Assembly (NCBI GenBank): GCA_030248295.1
Contig: JASANH010001671.1
Span: 1-64,000, forward strand
Length of the DNA: 64,000 bases
Direction: 5' to 3'
DNA from: Mesodorylaimus sp. YZB2_4
Taxonomy: Eukaryota > Nematoda > Enoplea > Dorylaimida > Dorylaimidae
In this document: piece by piece, positions 44,101 through 53,745 of the stretch
How positions within the stretch are numbered: the first letter of the stretch is position 1
Layout: each line of letters starts with the position of its first letter
Translations under genes and position numbers: made by a program
The notes under the pieces: generated by a model
The model's input: only the letters and a program-made list of their open reading frames with translations
The model's database searches: none
What the model was told of the DNA's origin: nothing

Positions 44101-44307
44101 TTAGCTATGGACAAAGTACCACATGACATGACAAGCTGACACGTGGACATAGTCGGCAAGTACCATCCTAACACCGCCCATCTCACTTACCGGAGGCTCG
44201 CCCATTTCCAAATCCTCGCACTCGATGGCCCTTCGTTTCCGACACGATTCTCGCATCGATTCACCTGCATCCATATTCGACACGAACGGATAACATTGGC
44301 CCGGCAT
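38115..44307 (-). CDS. unrecognised 231-aa protein, five coding exons
   Basis: Exons in transcript order: 44307-44191, 40314-40237, 40188-39924, 39871-39811, 38289-38115, all with GT-AG introns and matching phase (phases 0, 0, 1, 0 after exons 1-4 as counted from codon remainders; lengths sum to 232 codons including TAG). An upstream acceptor at 44346-44348 suggests a 5'-UTR intron. The N-terminus is charged (R-E-S-C-R-K-R-R-A-I-E-C-E-D-L-E-M-G-E-P-P), followed by A-I-D-D-W-V-A-D-W-I-S-V-V, two S-P sites with basic context (V-S-P-K-R-L-R, I-S-P-A-K-K-Y), an acidic M-E-L-D-E-G-Y stretch and a C-terminal S-P-N-L-I-E-R-A-M-S-E-R-R. There is no signal peptide or TM helix. The composition suits a nuclear regulatory protein, but I do not recognise the family. 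Intron 1 (3.9 kb) and intron 4 (1.5 kb) are full of repeats. Confidence 0.6.
38550..38705 (+). repeat. dispersed repeat family C, copy
   Basis: Aligns with 29465-29640 through CAGTTTCCCCAC, TGTAACAGGCCAGCAATCATGA and CTCACGGCAGGTTTCATCTG. Lies in intron 4 of the unrecognised gene. Confidence 0.6.
39335..39750 (+). repeat. dispersed repeat family C, long copy ending in SINE-like head
   Basis: Carries GGATGATACGGGGCGAGAAGG, AAGGCCAGCGATGGACATGC and AGGGACCAACGCCTAAACC, then TCAGCCACGGCGGCTC, in the order seen at 29655-29960. The reverse strand begins with a TGGCTGAGTTGG A-box-like stretch, so the family is probably a tRNA-derived SINE in reverse orientation. Confidence 0.6.
40464..40539 (+). 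repeat. SINE family A, 3' fragment
   Basis: Retains the body (ACCCTCGAGTGCGCTGTACG, GCGCTTGGCTATGG) and the ATGAC tail (GGTATGACATGACATGA) of the full copy at 23569-23735; the tRNA-like head is absent. Lies in intron 1 of the unrecognised gene. Confidence 0.75.
41802..41922. mobile_element. MITE with ~37-bp imperfect terminal inverted repeats
   Basis: GACATAAGAGCG..TTCC.GGCT.CTTACTCTGGAAATC at the left end is mirrored by GATTTCCAGAGTGAGCAGCC..CGCTCTTATGTC at the right, around a 45-bp AT-rich centre. Total 121 bp. A C17 run and a short gene-free stretch (41140-41340, with internal CCTGACCC repeats) lie upstream. Confidence 0.75.
42885..43090 (+). repeat. dispersed repeat family E, copy
   Basis: GCCGGATCGGTTTGGGGGA, then a CCGGAT.GGGA.. 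block and CCCGCCAAAA..TTTTCTCTG, repeat at 50408-50530. A following block (CATGCCAGAAAACAAATGAG near 43757, ACAACGTTG) also has its counterpart at 50604-50640, so the unit spans roughly a kilobase here with insertions. Confidence 0.6.
43922..44132. repeat. two SINE family A copies head to head
   Basis: 43922-44061 is a reverse copy: the B box reads GGTTCGACTAC and the A-box region CGTGGCCCAGCGGG on the reverse strand. 44061-44132 is a forward, internally deleted copy starting GCCTCAGGGGTTAAGGCGTC and ending ACATGACATGACA. The 5' ends meet at 44061, 60 bp from the first coding exon of the unrecognised gene. Confidence 0.75.
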
Positions 44308-44566
44308 TGCGTAGAAACAGAGAGCGCGCTCAACACAACAGCAACCTGAAAATCACCAATACTTCACTCTCCACCAGACCAATGAATCCAAGAAAGCAAC
44401 CCCATTCACTTTGGGACATCAATCATCGACATACTTAATGGTTCAAATCGAGTTTATTCCACAGAAAACCGAATAAAGGGAAAGAACAATGTCCAGAAAG
44501 CGAAACAGGGCAATCCATATTACCATGAATCCCACAACACCCAAGTTATCCCATAGATTAAATGAA

Positions 44567-47500
44567 TCAGAAAGAAATACCAGCATTATTGAAATATTGC
44601 AACGCAAACCCTTTAGCATTCTCATCCAAATTTTGAAATAAAGTTCCCAATGACCCTGGTCGATTTATGTTCAATTTCTCCAACGAGCTGACCAAATATT
44701 TTTTCGCGTCTTCCACTCCGGTCGGATCGATATCGGGACGTGTGGCGAAGGCTAATTGTGAGTAGGCGGCCGTATAACCAGGCGTATCTTCCACATTCAC
44801 AAAATATTCATCGTCGGTTGCATCCTCTTCGGGCAATTCGAAAATTGCTATTATAGCTTCCAATAATTTCGGCCAGAATTTGCTGAAAAAGAATGGAACC
44901 ATCCAGTATATCACAAGAATCCTTCTGTGCGTGCGCCCTCTTTCCCACCTTGATCACATAATGCAGCCAAAGGGATGGGTAATATCGGCGAGCTTGCAAA
45001 TTTTCCCGCCATTTTTAAATTTGAAACTTTTTTCAGTGACTACCAGATTTTACCAAAAAACCACTCTTTCCTCTCTCTGATCCCATCATCTAACAGACTA
45101 CCCCGCATACACTACATATCACAAAGGACTCACCTGTATTTTCCAATTACCATAAATTCTGGACAATCGATCAATAATTTTGTGAAGCCGACGCAACAAA
45201 TCTTTTTCTCCACGCTTCCAGACACTTTCTGCGCATCGGCCAAGAAAACTTTCTCCATCACCATTCCGAATAAATCATTTTGAATAGTGTCCGTCGATGC
45301 GATCAAAGTAGCTGCGCCATATTTGATAATGAACATGGACAAGAAGACGATCAATCCTTTCACGAATTTGATGGTTTTCTTATTCGATAATCGACCAAAC
45401 AAAACACGAAGTACACCATCGCAATATTGTTGGAATTCATTCCACGGCGTATATTCGATGATCGTATCCAAAACGTAGAATCCTTCGTGATCATGCTGAG
45501 GCGACGCGATCAACTTTTGAAAAATACCCAAGAGTTGACTCAAATTCTTTTCCGAGGCCACTTGATTCGCACCAACCCGGATATAAGCCTAAAAAAACCA
45601 CGTATTTTAAAATTTCAAATTTATTTAGAAAACCAAAAACTTACTTGCAACAGCTTGACTAAAGCTGGAATATTACCCGAACGTTCCCACAACGCAGGTA
45701 CCATCAAACACGGAAATAATGCCATATACGATTCCGGCACTCCCGCTCCAACGCCTCGAATATCCAACATCATCGACAGAATTTGAAAGACGTATGGTAT
45801 GAATTCGGCGATGTCATTTTTCAAAATTTCTTCAAAAATTGGGAACAACGTGGCTTCAAACTTGGCTCCATATTCGGCCGCTTGCTGTGGTTGATGTTTC
45901 GTTGGCGCTTTGATAATTACGCAAATCGCTTCGAATAAGAAATGATTGAAATGCGGTTTACTTGGATTCTTCGAAACTAAATACAACTTTTGAGCCAATC
46001 TTTCCAAAATGACGTCAGTAAGCGGTAGAATTCCATCGGCCAACAGAACCAAGGCTCGCATAATGCATTTCATAGCGTATTCATTTTCGAATGAGCCTGA
46101 TTTCTCCAAGACGCCGAACAAATTGGCCAATAAATCGTTTGCGAATGGTACCACGTCCGTTTTGGTCACCAATGGTCCGTTCCCATTCGGATCCCGCAAT
46201 GTACACAGACGTTCGAACGCGTGGGCGGCGTAAGTATGCACAACCACGCTGTCGGCCTTCAACAAATGAATAATGGCGGGTATGCATTCCAACAGCACTG
46301 GCTTTGGTAACTGATTTCGAAAAGTGACGATATACTTCAACGCGTCGGCTTTGAGGACGGATAAGGCGTTCAAATCGGTCGAGAATAATTCAGGTTTAAT
46401 TTGACTGTTAAAGAAATCGGTTAAATTCACCAATTCTGATGTTTTCGTAGCACCAAGACGTTGCGTTTGACCACGCGAAGCCAGCGATACGACCAAATAT
46501 ACAGCCGCATCTTTTTTGGCCCAATTTCGAGCCGGATCCGAAGCGTACTGATCGAATAGCTGCTGAATATATGCGGCGAATATGCTGATAACATTAGCTT
46601 CGAAATAGACGCACAATGCTTTGACAAAATCGGAGGCCGCACGCCGACGAGTGTCCACATCCGATCCTTCGATATCTTTTCGAATAAATTCTTCCGGATT
46701 ATCCTCGAATAATTCTTCGTCACTCGATCGAAATTCCATATTTGGTAAAATAACGCGCTCACAAATTTGAGCCAGTGTATTACCACTAGCAAACAATTCT
46801 TTGTACTGATCACGTTGGCACACGGATGATAAAAATTGTATAGCATTAGCGACCAACAAATCGAACCTGGTGTGTTGTCCCGTCAGCAGCAACAAATGCC
46901 AGACCACTTCGACGAAAGGCGGTAAAAATGGAGCGAATTCTTCTTCATATTTTTGGGCGAACATTGCAATGATGTCGCAAATACTCGAATGTAAATGTTC
47001 AATAACACCCGGCTCGCCATCCTCCACGTTGCTCGCTCCGAGATTGCCCGTGCTTCCTTTCCATGTTCGCAATAAAGGCACATCCAGGTTTAACAATTCC
47101 AAGAAACCCGGCATCCAGATATTCATATGATCTTCGAAAAATTCCGGCAAATCTTGAGAGTTCAAACTGAAGAATATTTTGGCGATTAGGCTCAAGCACG
47201 TGAAGATTTTTTGGAGCTCATCTTTCTTCGGAGCAGTCTCGCCAGCCGTAACCGTTGCCGCCTCAGCCACACGTTGTTTAGCGATAGCTAACAATCGTTG
47301 AAATAATTGAGTCATAGATGGAGCGAAGTTGTCCAAGACGTATTTGATCTCCGACCACAACTGATTGGACTTCATTTCGTGACGATACCTCTTAAATAAT
47401 GTATTGGCCGTTTGTAATACGCTAGCAAGTAATTGGAAGTCATCGGATTGAAAATACGATATAAGCGTAGGAAGCAATTCGGGCCAACGCTCCGGGAAAT

Positions 47501-48528
47501 CTTCCAGACCAATCAGACTGATAGCTTCTGCCAATTGACGTTGGACGGAATCTGGGGTGGTCAAAAGCAATTCCATAACACCTTGGCGAACGAATGTACG
47601 GTCGACATCCGTGATTTTGACTGGTTCGCCTTCAACAACGCGCCAATTGCGTTTCACGAAGTTTTTAAACGTGATTGCGCAAGCCACGCGAATCTCGAGT
47701 GGTGCGCGGGCGTTTTGCAAAAGTTCCATGAGTAAGCGTGGATATCCTGAAATGAAAACCGGATATTATATGAGTATGAAAATGAAAAATGTGCCAGTCT
47801 CCACCACCATCAAAAGAATGTCTCAGGCCCCCGACAAAAGGAATTTTACGATGGGAAAACAGGCTGCGACAAGGGTCAGCAGCTCGTGCGACGTCGGTTT
47901 TTCGTAATACATAACACAGATTAGGTCAGGCTAAGAATTAAAGTGCTAAAGCGGGTCCAATGAATGGAGATCCGAGGGAGGATTCAAATTAGAACTATCA
48001 GCACTTCATATTCATAAGTAACAATAGTTTGTACGCCACAAAATTAGAAACATCTCGATTTTTATGTGACTACTCAGATAGGCCCCAGAGCAGGGAAAAG
48101 TACGTCCATAGGTCTGAGAATGCCAAGCTAAACTACCTACGCCTTGTCTGAACTTTTACTACATATATCCCGGATCACAACCCTAGAAATCATCATACGG
48201 GGACTTAAAAAACGTTTACCTATCTATTTCAAGTGGGCAAGACCTTACCAAATTTAGAAACCTAAAGCAACCAAAGGTCTGGAAGAATTTTCGCCCACCC
48301 GCAGGTAAATTGATTCCCAATCCCATCCTCTTATAACGGCAAACCCACAGCCTCAACCACAGATCTGAAAATCTATCTACAATACTCTAGGGTATGTATA
48401 AACTTACCGGCGCTAGTTTCCACATTTTGCAGAAAGGATTCCGCGGGTTTACGAACAGTTGGATCTGGGCTCAACGTATTTTGCAAATAATTAGATAAAG
48501 CAAGCAGATTCGCTTCATTAACTTCCAT
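44567..48528 (-). CDS. CSE1L: exportin-2 (CSE1/CAS), importin-alpha re-export receptor
   Basis: Four exons: 48528-48408, 47746-45645, 45588-45134, 44882-44567; 997 aa, near the 971 aa of the human protein. The N-terminal importin-beta-type repeat (N-L-L-A-L-S-N-Y-L-Q-N-T-L-x-P-D-P) and F-K-N-F-V-K-R-N-W-R are characteristic. The CSE1 body follows (E-D-F-P-E-R-W-P-E-L-L, D-L-P-E-F-F-E-D-H-M, I-V-P/V-I-L-P-N-M-E-F-R, S-K-N-P-S-K-P-H-F-N-H), then a C-terminal HEAT region (K-V-S-G-S-V-E-K-K-I-C, E-D-T-P-G-Y, Y-S-Q-L-A-F-A). The family binds RanGTP and returns importin-alpha from nucleus to cytoplasm. The start at 48528 fits the family's MEL-like beginning; an in-frame ATG 20 codons upstream is less likely. 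A (TG)n run lies ~280 bp upstream of the start. Confidence 0.97.
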
Positions 48529-48805
48529 TATTTGACTTTGATTAGAATAATCTTGAAATGAAGACAAAGCGCGAGTAGACAAGTTCAAATCCGCTTGTTT
48601 TTACCGCATTCCAACACGAAAACGATACGAAAACTTCAACAGACGCTTACGAGTTTTTCCCGCGCACACGTTGTTAGCGTCAAAACCTACAGTATGACTT
48701 GTTTGCGGAATGGATATGGCGGGAAATTTGAATTTAGGACTACTGGTGCAGTGAGTTATGTGGATGTCAGCACAAGCTGCAGAATTGGTGTGTTTTGCAA
48801 AATAT

Positions 48806-48829
48806 TGTGTGTGTGTGTGTGTGTGTGTG
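48806..48829 (+). repeat. (TG)12 microsatellite
   Basis: Twelve TG units in the spacer between the divergent CSE1L and arrestin-domain genes. Confidence 0.95.
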
Positions 48830-49688
48830 ACTCATCAAGACTATACTAAATTGCACCAGCCAGGAAAGGGCAGGGAAGCATCACCAAAAATAGAGCATGT
48901 TGTAACATAAGGGCAGGAGGAAAAGGGCACTGTGAAAATCTGCGTTGTGCGTCTCACTATACAATCACACATGCGCACATCATTCGGCCCAGCAACCCAT
49001 TCTCCGAACTACACTGATTGGTCACAAAATCTTTTAACTTTTGCAACCCTCAACTTCCTTTTAGGGTCGGCACGTGTCCAAAGACTAAAATTATCCCACA
49101 AGGAATAAATGCTGTGCAGATGTGGCCAGTGACTAAAAGCCTTAAAAGGGAAGTATTGGAAATGGCAACTACCATTTTCCGTGTCTCCAGAGGCGATGTC
49201 GCCGAGATTCGGCATTTTGTTGAACGAGACAGCCAGCACTTTTCGTATTCCTTTTTGACCTCAGGCTTGCCAATCACATTGAAAGCATGTACCCTGGTGT
49301 TGGCACGGGAAAGGCCCAGTGCTAGATGACTTATTTGGGATGGGGTTGGAAGAAGATGATAGAAACATTGCAGGCCATGTTGGCTTCCCTTCGGCCAATA
49401 ATCTCAGCCTGGACAAGACTAGGCAAAAGTAAGACTGTGAGGAGCCTTCATTAAGTTCCCCTCACCATGGCGCTGACCGAATATCTAAGGCTAATATGGA
49501 TTTTCTTGGTGCACTAGCTCGCCCTCATTCTCCTCGCGTCTCATTTAGACTCTAGTCTCTCATTTATTTTGTTTTATCAAAGAAACAACGTCAAAGCCTG
49601 AATCTATAGAAAATATTATTGAACCAAGTTCCCAAGAAAATCTCATCTTATCCTCTGACAGTAGCTCATTCCTCCTAGTCGATTCCAT
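48830..49688. promoter_or_regulatory. spacer between divergent CSE1L and arrestin-domain genes
   Basis: The two genes start head to head 1.16 kb apart, so this region should hold both promoters. I see no clear TATA box or conserved operator. Overlapping antisense frames at 49010-49330 are not supported as genes. Confidence 0.4.
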
Positions 49689-52600
49689 ATGGTCAACTTG
49701 GAAGTGTTTGACGTTCGTTTGGATCGTTCCAATTCAACTTACTTGGCCGGAGATGTGTTGAATGGAGTGGTGTACATGAGTGTCACACCCAAACAACGTG
49801 TCAAAGTCAAGGATATCCTGGTCACCTTGTCCGGCGAGGCCAAGACCAACTGGGTGAATAAGTTGTCTGATAACATATACGATACATTGGAACCGTACTT
49901 GAACGAGAGGCAGTCACTCAAGAACCAATTAGACGATATCTTCGACCAAGAAGGGGCACTGCCAGCCGGGGTGCACCGGGTTCAATTCCAGTTCGCATTG
50001 CCTCCGACATTGCCATCCAGCTATGAGGGCGAGTTCGGCTATGTCCGATACACGTGCCACGCCGAGATCCATATTGTCAATGCCGAAATTCCGAGGTCCA
50101 TGTCGTTTAGAAGAGGATTCTCGTCCAGGAACAAGACCTTGAGTCTCGAAAAGCCTATACTGGTTATTGGTAAGCTGCAGTTTTAGTTTTTGACATGGCT
50201 ATATATAAAAGGGGGTGTCGTTTAGTCAGATGATCAAGGTTTGTGGGGAAGTTGAAAAACGGGGTGCGTGGACAGCAGAGCGTTGACAAGAATTTGTACA
50301 AATGGGTCAGATGAACAGAATAGGTGACCTGATGGGTAATAAAGAATTCAGACCTGACTGGCCCACCGGCCTGCTTATATGGCCAGCATAGATGAGTTTT
50401 CCTTGCCCAACATCGACCAGCCCACTACTGTAGTGCAGGCCGGATCGGTTTGGGGGAGCTGATCCAAGGTGCGGGTCAGCCGGATTGGGAATTTCGAGCT
50501 CCCGCCAAAAGATCTTTCTCTGTGGGCTAATATCCTCACCCCTCCCCTCCTGACTGCGAGCATCCTTCATCGATGGCCCTTTATCAACGAAAGCAAGTTT
50601 ATCACGCCAGAAAACAAATGTGCAGGCTCTACAACGTTGTGTCCACTAGGCTCGGTGGCCTCACACTGGGGTTGATCGATGCTTGTCTTGTGTCTTGTGC
50701 CTTCGTTGTGCAATACTTCTGGGTCCAGTGCTACACAGGGGGAGTGACTGATGAACCTTTTGCATCATGCACCTTGGGTAACCAAACAAGTTATCTGACC
50801 TGGTGCACGGCTGAAACATCATCCTGGTGGGTGACACACCCAGCTGCTGTGCAGAGGGTCAATTACCAGAAAAGCAATTCTATATCTGGGTCCCACTGCT
50901 CCAGTGTCTCCACCCGCATTTTCGACAAGCCATAGTGATAAGAACCAACACGCAAAAGTTCAGGGTTGCGAGAAGTTGAAAGACGGAATGTGTCAGGCTC
51001 GATCAGCAGAGAATGGACGGGGTAGGGGCACAAAGGTGTCAGATACAGGAACTCATGACGTCATGCTACATGAAAATGTCATCAGCTAATGACTACCTGC
51101 CTCAAATAAAACCGAGGCGGACTGCACTCATCAATTTTTTGCTCTGTTTCTCACCCATACCATTCATGTTTTCCGTCCAGTCCTTTTTTCCTGTAGCCAG
51201 GCATCAGGCGCAGGTGTGGAATTTCACTAGGAACACCTTGCCAGGACAGCCGAAGGATCCCGTAACGGCGATAACCTGCTCACTAGCCTGCAATAGAATC
51301 GGCCTATTCCTTGAGAATTTCGATGCCTCGAGATCGGGCCTGGGACTGGCCAATTCTATTCCAGCCTACCGAACATAACAGCTGTTTCATCGGCTTCACC
51401 AAGCCTACGGCAAAGCATAGCCGTGAGGAGCACATTCACAGTGGTGCCAGCACCAGCTTCCCTCGATGACAGCGGGCTAGCAGGGACTGTCCGTCACAAC
51501 AAATGCTTGATTCGTCCACCCAGCCCCACCTCCCTGGAGACTGACCTTGAGCCGCCCAGAGTAAAGAAAGGCTCCCACTCTGGCAAGGAGTACGAACCAT
51601 TCTTAACCCGTAGTTGATCGAACTCTTGGGTCGACAGACCCAACGTTAATTATTAAAACACGAATTGCACAAAAGGAAGACCTATGTACAGTATCTTCCA
51701 GCACAGGCATCGTGCAGCTGCAACTTGATGCTGCAAACAGTCGGACAAAATATCCCATCCTAATTGGAAGCTCTTTTCTTCAAATGTGAAATTGATCATG
51801 GTGTGTCAAATTTGACGATGATGTTTCTCGGGCGAGTACCATTCCATGGCATGCCACCTGCAAATCGTTGCAGGATGTGGAGGCTCGACTGACAATCTCT
51901 GCACGGAGCTGACAGCTGGGGCGTCACCTGTCAATGTGATGTTTCAGCCGTGGACTAGGTCAAAACCTTCGTTGGCTGCCCTGGATTTTCCAGTAGTTAT
52001 TGCCTCCAGTAATAGGGAGCCAGTCGCGACAAGGAGGACGCAGCGAGATTGACGGACCAAGGGTCTGAATTTACAAAAGGTCACCATCGCCACATCTTCA
52101 AATTTTGATGCGAAATTCAAATTTGGGGCGAATCAGCTTGAAACTTGACGAGGGTATTATAAGGTCGTCCCTATGGAGCAGCTACCCCTCAGCCGGAGTA
52201 TAACTGGGCCTCCGATCCCACCTAATGCTGAACCAAGGCAACCAACTGATTCTGAGCCCATGAGCTTGTATCCCTGAAAGTACCCACACCCCTTAGCATC
52301 TAAACCTCGTCGCTTACACATTTCTCTCCGACAAGACTGCTTGTGAGTGCGTGGATATTCTTGTTAGAGAGATGCCTCACAGTACAAGAAACTTACTGTA
52401 GGTAGGTAGATACCGCACTGCAGTACTGCATACAAAAAACCTCGCTCTGTAAGAGTGCAGTGGTACAAGCCCAACTTGACCTCGAGTGGCAGGACACGGC
52501 AATTGGGGTCTTTTTGGTTGCATGACCCGCCCGCATGAAACTTTGTCGCTCTTGGTTTGAGATGTGCCTTGTTGCACCAAGCTGTAAACTGACATGTGGT

Positions 52601-53441
52601 GACGCAGTCTTACCAAACTGAGTTCCACCAGAAATTGAGACTAAGCTTATCAGAGCCACGGTCTGCTGGGCCCAGCAGGTGAACCTAACCAAGCTCTGTC
52701 GCTCTGTCCTTGCCCACAACACCCACCTATGTATGTGCCTGTGTGCTCAGCCGTGATTGAGAGGTCATGGAAGGCGACGATGGTGTGTCCCAGTAGGCCG
52801 TAGATACCCCAGACATCAGAGCACCAACTTGAGCCATTGCTTCACCTAACACTGCTCAGTTTTACAGGAGTGTTAGTCTTCCAAAATGGTAGCCCTCTAG
52901 GACGGACTCCGCTCCCAACAGGACCCTGGTCACTAGCGTCCTCTTGCCTCTAGCCCAAGTCGACGTAAGTCAATTGACGCCCGTCGGCCCAAGTCGGGGT
53001 CTCCGCAAAGAGGACGGTATCGAGACAGCGGGCTGCTGTGGTGTACGAGTCGGCTACATCAACGCCGCCTTGTCAGTGCAGCAATCAGCCTACGTCGTCG
53101 GCCAGGCCATCCCAGTCGACGTCGAGATCGAGAACTACAGTCGTCGTCGCCTGCCATCGCCCCCCTGCGTCAGTCTCGTCCAAGATGTCCATTTCCGATC
53201 GGTCAGCTATTTCCAAACGGCCTGCGACAGCAAGACAGTCACTCGACTCATGCACTCCGTCCAAGTGGACAATCCGGAACGTGGTCAGAGCGTGAGTAAA
53301 CAAGTCCTCGTTCACATCCCGCCCAACGCCCCCGCCACCAGCATCGGCAACACCATTATCACCGTCTCTTATAAGTTACGCTTGGAAGTGGGCGAATGCT
53401 TCGAGATCGTTCTCCCCATCGGTGTAGCGTCTAAGTTGTAA
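49689..53441 (+). CDS. arrestin domain-containing protein (alpha-arrestin)
   Basis: Two exons, 49689-50169 and 52954-53441; 322 aa. Exon 1 is the arrestin N-domain: F-D-V-R-L-D-R-S-N-S-T-Y-L-A-G-D-V-L-N-G, K-V-K-D-I-L-V-T-L-S-G-E-A, then F-Q-F-A-L-P-P-T-L-P-S-S-Y-E-G-E-F-G-Y-V-R-Y, all ARRDC family marks. Exon 2 is the C-domain: G-C-C-G..G-Y-I-N-A-A-L, V-V-G-Q-A-I-P-V-D-V-E-I-E-N, ending G-E-C-F-E-I-V-L-P-I-G-V-A-S-K-L. Alpha-arrestins act as cargo adaptors, usually recruiting HECT ubiquitin ligases through PPxY motifs in the tail. This protein stops at the end of the C-domain with no PPxY. The 2.8-kb intron is full of dispersed repeats. It ends tail to tail with the hnRNP gene. Confidence 0.9.
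50408..50700 (+). repeat. dispersed repeat family E, copy in arrestin-gene intron
   Basis: GGCCGGATCGGTTTGGGGGA, CCCGCCAAAAGATCTTTCTC, ACGCCAGAAAACAAATG and ACAACGTTGTG match the copy at 42885-43850 in order and orientation. Confidence 0.6.
51880..51970 (+). repeat. dispersed repeat family D, copy in arrestin-gene intron
   Basis: GGAGGCTCGACTGACAATC, CTGCACGGAGCTGACAGC and CAGCCGTGGACTAGGTC correspond to 20650-20920. The rest of the intron (50701-52953) is gene-free; a family C-like fragment is near 51170-51250. Confidence 0.5.
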
Positions 53442-53481
53442 CTTCGTGTCCCATGGATACTATCACGCCCCCTCACTAAAA

Positions 53482-53487
53482 AATAAA
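53482..53487 (+). terminator. polyadenylation signal of arrestin-domain gene
   Basis: AATAAA 41 bp after the TAA stop codon of the arrestin-domain gene, within the 304-bp spacer to the convergent hnRNP gene. Confidence 0.65.
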
Positions 53488-53745
53488 CCACGTCCTGGCA
53501 TGCTGTATGTACTTGAACCAAATACTTGTCATACTCGCAGCAACAACAGACATGTTACGCTACAGCTGGATCATAGGTCAATGTCGGATTCAGTCACGAT
53601 ACTAGGTTAACTATCCAAGCAACGTAAGATACATGAAACACAAGCAGTAACTCGAGACATTTACGCGTACGACGGAAACTACGAGAAAACATTGTAAGCC
53701 CCTCTCTTTCGATCAAATCCGCCACTCTCACCTTCTCTCACACAA

